Source: Candidatus Thorarchaeota archaeon (GTDB lineage Archaea > Asgardarchaeota > Thorarchaeia > Thorarchaeales > Thorarchaeaceae). Taken from it: DNA of 17,582 bases. Location of the stretch: assembly GCA_030638785.1 (NCBI GenBank), contig DAOWDY010000134.1, positions 1 through 17,582 on the forward strand, read 5' to 3'. Positions 7,732-13,842 of this stretch are shown piece after piece (position 1 is the first letter of the stretch; each line of letters opens with the position of its first letter). The position numbers were made by a program, and so were the translations under genes. The notes below the pieces were generated by a model. That model was given only the letters and a program-made list of their open reading frames with translations, ran no database searches and had not been told where the DNA came from.

Positions 7732-8889
7732 TTAGAGGATTTCGACTTGGACTCCACCTGGAATTGATACAGGTGTGACTTCGGGAATCAGCCCCGTTTC
7801 TTCCTCGTATTCTTTGGTTATTGCTAGCGAATAATCGTTTATCTTTGTGTTGTCAACAAGTGCTAATACAGCTCCACCAAGACCCGCACCTGTGAGGCGT
7901 GTTCCGAACACTCCTTCTTGACAGCTTGAAATTCCCACCAGAAGATCTAGTTTGGGATGGGATACTTCATACAGGTCTCGAGAACTAGCATGAGACTCTC
8001 CCATTATGATCCCAAAATCTGATAGATTCTGCTTTGTAAGAGCATCTGTCCCTCTACGGACTCTATCATTTTCCTTCACAACATGCGTAACTCGCTTCAT
8101 CATTTTCTCATCGAGGGTGTCTTCAGCTTTTGCTAGGTATTCTAATCTTATGTCACTGAGATTTTGAATATCCCACCCCGCCTCTTGGAGAGTTTCTAAT
8201 GCCTTCATACATTCATGTCTTCTCTCATTTGGAGCATCTCCCGCTGCTCTGGTGACCATCGAATCAACCACCACAAAGGAAGCATCAAACTCCATTCCTA
8301 TATCTTGAGTCAAGAGATTGCGACAATTAATACTCAGGATTGAATTGAGTTTTCCAAGCTGTGATGTGAATTGATCCATTACGCCACATGATATACCGCA
8401 GAATAGTCTCTCAGCCTCAAAAGATATCATCGCTGCAGCTTTTGGATTCAATTTCAATCCACTTGTTGATAGTACTAGATTAGTAAGCGCAACTTCTAAT
8501 GCAGCTGAGGAACTCAGTCCCCTTCCTTGAGGTATATCACCATGAATAACAGCTGTAACGCCGCCAACTTTGTGTCGCCTTCTCTGAAATGCCCAAAATA
8601 TACCACTGGCGTACTTCGTCCAGGAACTTGCACTAACAGGTATTAGGTTTGTGAGTTCAAACTCAGCGTCCTCATTATAGTCTAAAGCATGCAGACGAAC
8701 GCTTTCATCAGAAACTCCCAACGCCCATACGAACTTGTCAATTGTAGTAGAAAGGACGAAGCCTGAGTTGTAATCAGTGTGGTTTCCTAAGACCTCGATT
8801 CTGCCAGGGGCTCTTACCAGATGTGGACTAAGATTGGATTTTCCAAGCATTGATTCGAGCTTTTGTAGCATACCGTCAGGAATGTTCAT
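7732..8889 (-). CDS. galK: Galactokinase-family GHMP sugar kinase
   Basis: GHMP kinases of this group phosphorylate galactose or a related sugar at C1 with ATP. The galactokinase signature GRIEVLGNHTDYN is at residues 29-41, the ATP loop GRGLSSSAALE at 122-132, GVMDQF with the likely catalytic aspartate at D172, and the third GHMP motif GAGLGG at 334-339. R30 corresponds to the catalytic arginine. The usual signature has GEHTDYN; here Asn replaces Glu, so the true sugar may differ from galactose. The frame opens at TTG 8922, but ATG 8889 has GGGAGG 10 nt upstream and gives 385 residues, the usual family size. No galT or galE lies nearby. The two downstream genes on the same strand probably share its transcript. 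Confidence 0.85.
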   Translation of the reverse strand: MNIPDGMLQKLESMLGKSNLSPHLVRAPGRIEVLGNHTDYNSGFVLSTTIDKFVWALGVSDESVRLHALDYNEDAEFELTNLIPVSASSWTKYASGIFWAFQRRRHKVGGVTAVIHGDIPQGRGLSSSAALEVALTNLVLSTSGLKLNPKAAAMISFEAERLFCGISCGVMDQFTSQLGKLNSILSINCRNLLTQDIGMEFDASFVVVDSMVTRAAGDAPNERRHECMKALETLQEAGWDIQNLSDIRLEYLAKAEDTLDEKMMKRVTHVVKENDRVRRGTDALTKQNLSDFGIIMGESHASSRDLYEVSHPKLDLLVGISSCQEGVFGTRLTGAGLGGAVLALVDNTKINDYSLAITKEYEEETGLIPEVTPVSIPGGVQVEIL

Positions 8890-9001
8890 CCCATGAGAAC
8901 CTCCCTTAGCTCCTTTCTCCAAGTATACTATTCCAGCGAATCTCGCTCATACATTGCACCACTACTTGTGTTTCACCTCTACTCGCTGATTAAGGTGACG
9001 C

Positions 9002-9826
9002 ATGAGCGATATGACAACACCAATCAGATTACTCTTTAAGTCGTATATCTCATCAATCTGCAAAGTGACCGATCGTAAAACCATCGAGGAACTAGAACAG
9101 ATTGCATGTGAATCTTGGATGGCACGTGAAACAAGAAACCTTGGAGGTTGGTTGCTTCGTGCTAATGATGGAATTACACGAAGAGCCAACAGCGTGTTCC
9201 CACTAGCAGATCCAGAATGTGGTCTCGACAAAGCGCTGAATCAAGTAATCGAGTTCTATAATTCGCGAGGTATCCTACCGAGATTTCAAATGACGGAAAT
9301 AAGTAGTCCGCCTGCTCTTGACGATTTCCTAGTGTCTCAAGGCTGGACCTATGGTCTAGAAGTGAATATTGAGGTCTCTCCCATTAAGACAGTATTAGAA
9401 AAACCCACAGAGCTTCAGGTAGAACTACTCAGTACTCCCACTGGTGATTGGATGGATGCTTACATTATTGTTTCTGAACATAAAGAAAGCAATCCGAATA
9501 TACGCAAGGAATTGATGATACGCTCTCCCTTGAACAAAGTGTTTGCTGCAGGTAAAATTGATGACGCAATTGCTGGGGTAGGCATTGGAGTTGTATGTGG
9601 TGATTGGGTGGGATTATTCAGCATAGGTACTCTTCATGAGTATAGACGCCGACATGTCGCAACCGCTGTGAGTAGAGAAATTGCAGCTTGGGGACTTGAT
9701 CAAGGGGCTACTCAATCATATCTCCAAGTTGAGACCAGAAATGAACCGGCAAATAAGATGTACTCGCGACTAGGTTTCAAGCCTTGCTACAAGTACTGGT
9801 ATAGGGACTATCATAATGAAAATTAA
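9002..9826 (+). CDS. GNAT-family N-acetyltransferase, probably with two GNAT units
   Basis: The C-terminal half is a GNAT domain: a strand GLFSIGTL, then the acetyl-CoA pyrophosphate loop RRRHVATAV (215-223), and finally NEPANKMYSRLGF (247-259), the usual alpha4-beta7 end. The N-terminal half (about 25-125) contains GGWLLRANDG and RANSVFPL, seen in proteins with a degenerate first GNAT unit followed by an active second one. The 274-residue length fits such double-unit enzymes. The acceptor could be an amino acid, antibiotic-like amine or protein and cannot be read from sequence. A GGTG lies 6 nt before ATG 9002; a second ATG at 9011 is possible. It is divergent from galactokinase and convergent with the gelsolin-like gene. 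Confidence 0.82.
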   Translation: MSDMTTPIRLLFKSYISSICKVTDRKTIEELEQIACESWMARETRNLGGWLLRANDGITRRANSVFPLADPECGLDKALNQVIEFYNSRGILPRFQMTEISSPPALDDFLVSQGWTYGLEVNIEVSPIKTVLEKPTELQVELLSTPTGDWMDAYIIVSEHKESNPNIRKELMIRSPLNKVFAAGKIDDAIAGVGIGVVCGDWVGLFSIGTLHEYRRRHVATAVSREIAAWGLDQGATQSYLQVETRNEPANKMYSRLGFKPCYKYWYRDYHNEN

Positions 9827-9888
9827 TGAACCACAAGGGGAAGGCGGGGTTTAGAAGTCCTACCTTCACCTCAGGTCACAATGAAAAA

Positions 9889-10629
9889 CTAGATTCTTTT
9901 GAGCCAAGTCTCAAAGGCCTTCTTAATCTCTGCAGCCTGCTCACCATCACCAAATTCTGGTGGGCGTATCTCAAGGTCGTTACCTTTCATGAGAGCCTCG
10001 ATGACTAGAATACCGGGTGCTTCAATCTTTAGTCCCTTGTTACCATCTCGCTCAAAGCGTTCAGTGTATACAAGATCTGAATTGCGAACAACTGAATAGA
10101 GAAGGAATGCAGCCTTCTTCTCAGCGGTCATGCTTGGTTCTGTAACTGTGGGAATTGGTTTAGACTTTGTCACAGTTTCAGCAACAATTTCTACAGGCTT
10201 ATCTGATTCCGACGCTGTGGATATTGTCGGTCTTGTATCAACGATTTCAGGCGGCTTAACTGCATATGCAGCAGCCTCGGATGGTTCGAATGCAAGCACA
10301 CCATCATCAAAGCTCCACTTCTTACTCATAGCATCTCGGAATCTAATGATATTCGATGCAACTTCTGGGTCGCCATCGTCTTTCTCCATCATCTCGGTGA
10401 GGTGTTTGAGAGCACGACCAATTGTTGTAGATCCGTGACTATAACCTGACCTCTGAACGCTCTTGCTCATTCGTAGAGCATGCATTCTAGTTGGCATGTT
10501 TACTCCCCTGCCAATCCAGACCCAACAGGTGTCATTGTATTCATCAAGTACAATAATCGCATTATCAGTATTGATGAGGGCTGGGTCAAGTTTAACGTGT
10601 TCAAGTTCTCCAGCATCGTCGCGTAACAT
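9889..10629 (-). CDS. Gelsolin-like domain protein with a conserved-looking C-terminal domain
   Basis: Residues about 15-75 match the gelsolin repeat pattern: LINTDNAIIVLD, then a turn and CWVWIGRG, then a helix with MPTRMHALRMSKSVQ. Gelsolin repeats bind actin or calcium, and related domains occur in Sec23/24; Asgard archaea are known to encode actin-regulating gelsolins, so this may act on an Asgard actin. A Pro/Ser/Thr-rich linker (about 118-165) leads to a second compact domain (about 166-246, FLLYSVVRNSD..., ending in a helix) that I do not recognise. Only one gelsolin unit is visible. The first ATG (10629) has no ribosome binding site; a perfect GGAGG sits at 10671-10675 and the frame is open from there, so the true start may be a non-AUG codon near 10662 (see findings). 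Confidence 0.62.
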   Translation of the reverse strand: MLRDDAGELEHVKLDPALINTDNAIIVLDEYNDTCWVWIGRGVNMPTRMHALRMSKSVQRSGYSHGSTTIGRALKHLTEMMEKDDGDPEVASNIIRFRDAMSKKWSFDDGVLAFEPSEAAAYAVKPPEIVDTRPTISTASESDKPVEIVAETVTKSKPIPTVTEPSMTAEKKAAFLLYSVVRNSDLVYTERFERDGNKGLKIEAPGILVIEALMKGNDLEIRPPEFGDGEQAAEIKKAFETWLKRI

Positions 10630-10670
10630 AATTGCAAATGGCTTGCGAGAAAGAGGTTTGATTATATTTT

Positions 10671-10726
10671 CCTCCTATAATTAGGTCCCAATATAGAAGA
10701 ATTCCTATAACTCACTTTTAACTAAA
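10671..10726 (-). promoter_or_regulatory. Promoter and ribosome binding site of the gelsolin-like gene
   Basis: On the minus strand TTTAGTTAAAAG (10726-10715) is a candidate TATA box, predicting transcription start near 10693. GGAGG (10675-10671) follows about 20 nt later. The nearest ATG is 41 nt beyond this site, too far for normal pairing. Confidence 0.45.
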
Positions 10727-10772
10727 TTCTAGACAGACTCTGTACGTGTGCCAGTAACATAGATGTAGCGTT

Positions 10773-11039
10773 CTAGCTTGCTAGACTTGTTGAAGACATA
10801 TCAATCTCAGCGTCAATGGCCATTAGGGACTGTGTATCAGTGATGCCTTCTATAGGGCGTATCTTCATGGTAATGATTTCCACCAAGGTCTCCATATCTC
10901 GTCCCTTGACCTCTGCAATAATGTCGTACAGACCAAAGGTCAGATGTGCTTCTTCAGTGACCGAGAGTTCCAGTATCTGGCGTAGGACTTCGTTTTCTAC
11001 ACCGTTCACAGTCTTAATCAAGACGTAGGCTTTCACCAT
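10773..11039 (-). CDS. Stand-alone Lrp/AsnC ligand-binding (RAM) domain protein
   Basis: An 88-residue protein starting MVKAYVLIKTVNG, with GLYDIIAEV in the middle and a helix-strand end (VEIITMKIRPIEGITDTQSL). This is the alpha-beta RAM domain of Lrp/AsnC regulators without the helix-turn-helix. Such proteins form ring-like oligomers that bind amino acids; alone they cannot contact DNA in the usual Lrp way, and may act by pairing with full-length regulators or as small-molecule sensors. The open frame extends to 11159, but the upstream part is hydrophobic translation of intergenic DNA; ATG 11039 has GGTGAGAG just upstream and matches the family start. The gene is divergent from the GTPase cassette, with an inverted repeat between them. 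Confidence 0.82.
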   Translation of the reverse strand: MVKAYVLIKTVNGVENEVLRQILELSVTEEAHLTFGLYDIIAEVKGRDMETLVEIITMKIRPIEGITDTQSLMAIDAEIDMSSTSLAS

Positions 11040-11107
11040 TTCTCTCACCAAGATTCTAACTTGGCTTCGAGGATAGGAATTGTTGATAACTCTTACCCAA
11101 ACCAATA

Positions 11108-11153
11108 TTGCGATTATCACAATATACAAACATAATACAAGTGATAATCGCAA
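11108..11153. promoter_or_regulatory. Perfect 13-bp inverted repeat, candidate operator
   Basis: TTGCGATTATCAC (11108-11120) and its exact reverse complement GTGATAATCGCAA (11141-11153) are separated by 20 nt, so the half-site centres are 33 bp apart, about three helical turns. They lie just upstream of the TATA box of cassette copy 1 and between it and the divergent RAM-domain gene. One arm is partly kept before copy 2 (TTGCGAAAATCAC at 13015-13027). A binding site for a dimeric regulator is likely; as RNA it could also form a long hairpin. Confidence 0.6.
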
Positions 11154-11162
11154 CAACATAGA

Positions 11163-11222
11163 TTAATATGTGTATAATTCGCGGAAATATATGCCCATGG
11201 TGGGAACAATTCAACTGAATTG
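11163..11222 (+). promoter_or_regulatory. Promoter and leader hairpin of cassette copy 1
   Basis: TTAATATG (11163-11170) aligns with a stronger TATA box before copy 2. The predicted leader contains CAATTC-AACT-GAATTG (11207-11222), a 6-bp hairpin 42 nt before the first start codon. Copy 2 has a different hairpin at the same place. Confidence 0.5.
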
Positions 11223-11264
11223 AACATGGCGCAAGACCTTAGATTCAAATTCGGGGTGACAATA

Positions 11265-11528
11265 GTGGGAAATAAAACTCTAAACTTAGTACCTTGTCCA
11301 AAATGTGATGGGGCTGTAAAAGGCATAGTTGTAGACGAAGATTCTATCTCCAATGCGAAGCGAGTTCCAGTACTTGTCACAGCTCGATGTACTAACAATC
11401 ACTCAGTCGTGTTGTTTGTTGATCGAAACTTCACCATTAGGGATGTTGAGGCAGCTGGAGAAGTTGTCCAGGAACCTGATGTAGAAGGTATAATTGACAA
11501 AGCTACAGAATGGATGGATAGCTTCTAG
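11265..11528 (+). CDS. Small CxxC...CxxxH zinc protein, cassette copy 1
   Basis: An 87-residue protein with CPKC (residues 11-14) and CTNNH (42-46), four ligands fit for one zinc ion. Between them lies a hydrophobic two-strand region (KRVPVLVTARC), and after them the very conserved HSVVLFVDRNFTIRDVE, then an acidic C-terminal helix ending EWMDSF. I do not recognise the family. The frame is open from ATG 11226, but GTG 11265 aligns with ATG 13168 of the paralog, gives exactly the same length, and has GGGGTGA just upstream. The DNA upstream of this point is also shared by copy 2 but in a different frame, so it is leader. The paralog is about 77% identical by hand count. The next gene starts 11 nt later. 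Confidence 0.75.
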   Translation: MGNKTLNLVPCPKCDGAVKGIVVDEDSISNAKRVPVLVTARCTNNHSVVLFVDRNFTIRDVEAAGEVVQEPDVEGIIDKATEWMDSF

Positions 11529-11539
11529 GAGTGCATAAA

Positions 11540-11929
11540 TTGATACACAGTATTTACATCGTGAATGATGGTGGCGAGACTCTAGCTGCAATCAACCGTG
11601 GCAACTTCGATATGGATGACGCTCTGTTTGGAGGTTTCTTATCAGCAATACAGATGTACAGTCAGCAAGTGTCCGGTCAAGAAATGAATGAGCTTAGTCT
11701 TGAAGATTATAAAATGATGATCACAAAAACAGGCGGTGTTTTTCTGGTCACAGTTCATGATGAGGATGACACTGACACAGTAGCTGCGAGTGAGAGGGTG
11801 GCGAAAGTTCTTGATGGCTTTGCAAACGACATCATTACCGATGATACTATTGAACTACTCAAGCAGGCCGCAGAAGAACAGAAGAGCGGAAGAAACGGTG
11901 CAATAGACTGGGCGTCTAAAGTACTATAG
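11540..11929 (+). CDS. Longin/roadblock-like protein, cassette copy 1
   Basis: A 129-residue protein read from TTG 11540, with AGGAG 7 nt upstream; the paralog has TTG at the same place and the same length, so the rare start is conserved. It opens IHSIYIVNDGGETL, followed by DDALFGGFLSAIQMYSQQV, a central acidic strand pair (LSLEDYKMMI, GVFLVTVHDEDD) and a C-terminal helical part. This strand-helix order suits a longin or roadblock fold, the type that scaffolds or regulates small GTPases such as Ras, Rab or MglA. The GTPase gene in the same cassette is the obvious partner; that is inference. It is about 72% identical to the copy at 13443, and shows the same core pattern as the partial protein at the window start. 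Confidence 0.7.
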   Translation: MIHSIYIVNDGGETLAAINRGNFDMDDALFGGFLSAIQMYSQQVSGQEMNELSLEDYKMMITKTGGVFLVTVHDEDDTDTVAASERVAKVLDGFANDIITDDTIELLKQAAEEQKSGRNGAIDWASKVL

Positions 11930-11941
11930 TGGTGGCATGAA

Positions 11942-12133
11942 ATGCAGATAGATGTTAATAGAGAATCCGGATTGAAGCCAATAAAAGTGGCGCAATACCG
12001 CTCATCTTTAATTTCTGGAATTTACGATACATCATATTGTCTACGACCTCTTTCGTTTCTATTGTTAGGCTTAGAATGTTTTTACGTTCCTGGATTTAAC
12101 GACAAAATTCTAAAAGGAGAAAAACTTTGGTGA
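11942..12133 (+). pseudogene. Remnant (in-frame internal deletion) of the cassette membrane protein
   Basis: A 63-codon open frame occupying the place of the 458-residue membrane protein of copy 2. Its start MQIDVNRESG..PI..A resembles MQVDIQYASEPIMAA, with GGTGG 6 nt upstream as in copy 2. Its end, V.GFNDKILKGE, matches V.GYADKLLKTE of the full protein, and the stop again lies just before the GTPase start. Everything between (about 395 codons) is missing, yet the frame is intact. It may be dead, or a retained microprotein with one weak hydrophobic stretch (PLSFLLLGLECFYV). Confidence 0.6.
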
Positions 12134-12138
12134 CAAAT

Positions 12139-12675
12139 ATGACATATATGGCAACTAGAGCCCCGATATTCAAAACTGTACTCATTGGAGAAGGTGGTGT
12201 CGGTAAGACCAGCATCACAGTCCGTTACACTGAGAACCGGTTTGATGAGGACATGAAGATCACAATCGGTGTAAACCTTGCAACTAAGAAGGTCCAGGTC
12301 GATGGTGACGATGCCACCCTTATGCTCTGGGACCTAGGAGGCCAGCCTCGTTTTCGTGACGTTGTTACTGAGTACTACCGGGGCACTAAGATGGCTCTCG
12401 CAGTATATGATGCGTCCCGGTTCTTTACTCTTGAGCGTCTTAGAGACTGGATCACTAAGCTCAAAGAGAATGCACCCGATTGCGAGTTGGTCTTTGTAGG
12501 CAACAAAATTGACGAACGTGAAGAAGGCTCTGGAGTTTCACTTGAGGATGCTCGTGCATTCGCCGCTGAATACAATGCTCCCTGTGTGGAGGTGTCAGCT
12601 AAGACTGGCGAGGGCGTATTCGAGATGTTTCACGTAGTTACCAAGAGTCTTCTCGAGAAACATGCTAAATCCTGA
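12139..12675 (+). CDS. Ras-superfamily small GTPase, cassette copy 1
   Basis: A 178-residue G protein with all five nucleotide motifs: P-loop GEGGVGKTS (17-25), switch I threonine in TIG (T42), DLGGQ (65-69), NKID (122-125) and SAK (153-155). Overall it is Rab/Ras-like (ITVRYTENRF, TIGVNLATKKV, YYRGTKMALAVYD), but switch II begins WDLGGQ, as in Arf, Arl and Spg1-type GTPases, rather than WDTAGQ. The catalytic glutamine (Q69) is present. There is no C-terminal cysteine for prenylation and no N-terminal glycine for myristoylation, so membrane contact would need a partner. The frame opens at TTG 12127; ATG 12139 is chosen because it aligns with the other copy and has GGTG 6 nt upstream. It is about 95% identical to the GTPase at 15221. 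Confidence 0.93.
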   Translation: MTYMATRAPIFKTVLIGEGGVGKTSITVRYTENRFDEDMKITIGVNLATKKVQVDGDDATLMLWDLGGQPRFRDVVTEYYRGTKMALAVYDASRFFTLERLRDWITKLKENAPDCELVFVGNKIDEREEGSGVSLEDARAFAAEYNAPCVEVSAKTGEGVFEMFHVVTKSLLEKHAKS

Positions 12676-12704
12676 TGTAGTATCAACACATCTCAATCTT
12701 GGAA

Positions 12705-12738
12705 GGACTGAAACTCAGTCCCTTTCTTTCTTTTTTCT
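12705..12738 (+). terminator. Hairpin and T-rich terminator after GTPase copy 1
   Basis: GGACTGA-AAC-TCAGTCC (12705-12721) forms a 7-bp stem, followed by a T/C-rich run to 12738. Copy 2 has a hairpin at the same place with a paired base change. Confidence 0.65.
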
Positions 12739-12853
12739 TGGTGAATGATTGTTCTTGCAAAAGATTCTATATTCTTTCAATATCGTTCTCATACAAGCTA
12801 GGTGGATATTGAGTCTAAGATTTAGTAGGATATTGAACTAGAGAAAAGAAAGC
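12736..12853 (+). repeat. Conserved element downstream of GTPase, copy 1
   Basis: From TCTTGGTGAATG to GAGAAAAGAAAGC, this non-coding stretch is about 89% identical by hand count to 15822-15943. It contains TTCAATATC (12776-12784) and GATATTGAA (12829-12837), an inverted repeat with a 44-nt spacer kept in both copies. No open frame is shared. The rest of the gap, 12854-12948, shows nothing recognisable. Confidence 0.75.
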
Positions 12854-13014
12854 GATAGATTGTCCTTGTTTATTTCAGGTCTTCAATATGCGTCACTTGA
12901 GAGCATTGTTTTAATTGTTAAGCGAGAACCTAAACGCGGAGAGTTTGGGGATGGGAATTGTTGAAAACTCATACTCATTTTCAGTCTGAATCCGGATCAC
13001 TTCAAGTATTAATA

Positions 13015-13126
13015 TTGCGAAAATCACAATCTACACACGAATTAACGGCGATATCCATAGTAGAATCTTTAATATATGAATAAATCGCAAAATAATTGCT
13101 CATGTTAGTCCAATTCAACTTGGACT
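13015..13126 (+). promoter_or_regulatory. Promoter region and leader hairpin of cassette copy 2
   Basis: TTGCGAAAATCAC (13015-13027) and GAATAAATCGCAA (13078-13090) are degenerate relatives of the inverted-repeat arms before copy 1. TTTAATATATG (13068-13078) is a strong TATA box, predicting transcription start near 13100. AGTCCAA-TTCAAC-TTGGACT (13107-13126) forms a 7-bp leader hairpin 41 nt before the first start codon, matching the position of the copy 1 hairpin. Confidence 0.55.
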
Positions 13127-13167
13127 GAATATGGTGTGGGACCTTATACCTGAAGTGTGGTGTTTGT

Positions 13168-13431
13168 ATGGGAAATAAGACATTGAATGCCGTTCCTTGC
13201 CCTAGATGCGATGGTACGGTGAAGGATGTTGTTGTTGACGAGGAATCAATTACCTCTGCCAAACGAGTTCCAGTACTTGTTACTACACGTTGTACGAATA
13301 ATCATTCAGTTGTCCTATTCGTTGACAGAAACTTCACCGTGCGTGATGTTGAAGCTGCTGGAGAAGTAGTCAATGGATCCGACAACGATGATGCTGTAGA
13401 TAAAGCTCAGGAATGGATGGATAACTTCTAG
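13168..13431 (+). CDS. Small CxxC...CxxxH zinc protein, cassette copy 2
   Basis: Paralog of the protein at 11265, also 87 residues. The ligands C11, C14, C42 and H46 are all kept, and so is the block HSVVLFVDRNFTVRDVEAAG. Changes cluster in the acidic C-terminal linker (NGSDNDD against QEPDVEG), while the ends (EWMDNF/EWMDSF) match, suggesting two conserved segments joined by a free linker. ATG 13168 has GGTG 5 nt upstream. Its stop codon lies within the AGGAGG ribosome binding site of the next gene, so translation of the two is probably coupled. Function unknown; association with the GTPase is conserved in both cassette copies. Confidence 0.78.
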   Translation: MGNKTLNAVPCPRCDGTVKDVVVDEESITSAKRVPVLVTTRCTNNHSVVLFVDRNFTVRDVEAAGEVVNGSDNDDAVDKAQEWMDNF

Positions 13432-13442
13432 GAGGACAAGAT

Positions 13443-13832
13443 TTGATTCACAGTATTTACGTTGTTAACGAAGCTGGCGAAACCCTCACAGCAATCAACC
13501 TTGGCAAGTTCAAAATGGACGATGCTTTGTTTGGAGGTTTCTTGTCTTCTATACAGATGTACAGCCAAAAAGTATCCGGAAAGGAAGTCAATGAACTTTC
13601 ACTTGAGGACTACAGAATGATGATATCAAAGGCTGGCAGAGTCTTCTTGGTTACAATTCATGATGAGAATGACAAGGATGCTATAACTGCCAACTCTAGA
13701 GTCGCTGAAGTGCTTGATGGACTTGTGAATGACATAATCACAGATGATACAGTTGTGCTCCTCAAGAAGGCGGCTGAAGATTCAGCAGGTGGAAGAAACC
13801 GTGCCAATGACTGGGCTTCCAAGATGCTATGA
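13443..13832 (+). CDS. Longin/roadblock-like protein, cassette copy 2
   Basis: Paralog of the protein at 11540, 129 residues, read from TTG 13443 with AGGAGG 7 nt upstream. The conserved core is IHSIY.VN..GETL.AIN, DDALFGGFLS.IQMYSQ.VSG and NELSLEDY.MMI, then VFLVT.HDE and the C-terminal DWASK.L. Most changes are in surface-type positions (for example NRGNFDM against NLGKFKM), so the fold is under constraint while surfaces differ. The two copies might therefore form mixed dimers or prefer different partners even though their GTPases are nearly the same. The membrane-protein gene follows after 10 nt. Confidence 0.7.
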   Translation: MIHSIYVVNEAGETLTAINLGKFKMDDALFGGFLSSIQMYSQKVSGKEVNELSLEDYRMMISKAGRVFLVTIHDENDKDAITANSRVAEVLDGLVNDIITDDTVVLLKKAAEDSAGGRNRANDWASKML

Positions 13833-13842
13833 GGTGAAATGA

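Larger units (their letters stand above)
11071..12853 (+). repeat. GTPase cassette, copy 1 of a tandem duplication
   Basis: This unit repeats at 12949-15943 in the same orientation and order: upstream region with TATA box and hairpin, zinc protein, longin-like protein, membrane-protein slot, GTPase, terminator, downstream element. Lengths of the zinc protein (87), longin-like protein (129) and GTPase (178) are equal in both copies. Copy 1 has only a remnant in the membrane slot. Confidence 0.9.

Noticed and set aside
9826..10008. A 60-codon plus-strand frame starting at TAATG after the acetyltransferase.
   Set aside because: Two thirds of it is antisense to the gelsolin-like gene and the sequence is low in coding character.
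11040..11159. N-terminal hydrophobic extension of the RAM-domain protein, like a signal anchor.
   Set aside because: It is translation of the inverted-repeat intergenic region; the family begins at MVKAYVLIK and has a ribosome binding site there.
11220..11264. Longer start (TTG 11220 or ATG 11226) for the first zinc protein.
   Set aside because: The same DNA upstream of copy 2 is in another frame with a stop, and GTG 11265 gives equal paralog length.
12375..12575. Minus-strand frames inside both GTPase genes (also 15457-15657), conserved between copies.
   Set aside because: They are shadows kept only because the GTPase DNA is nearly identical; no ribosome binding site or promoter.
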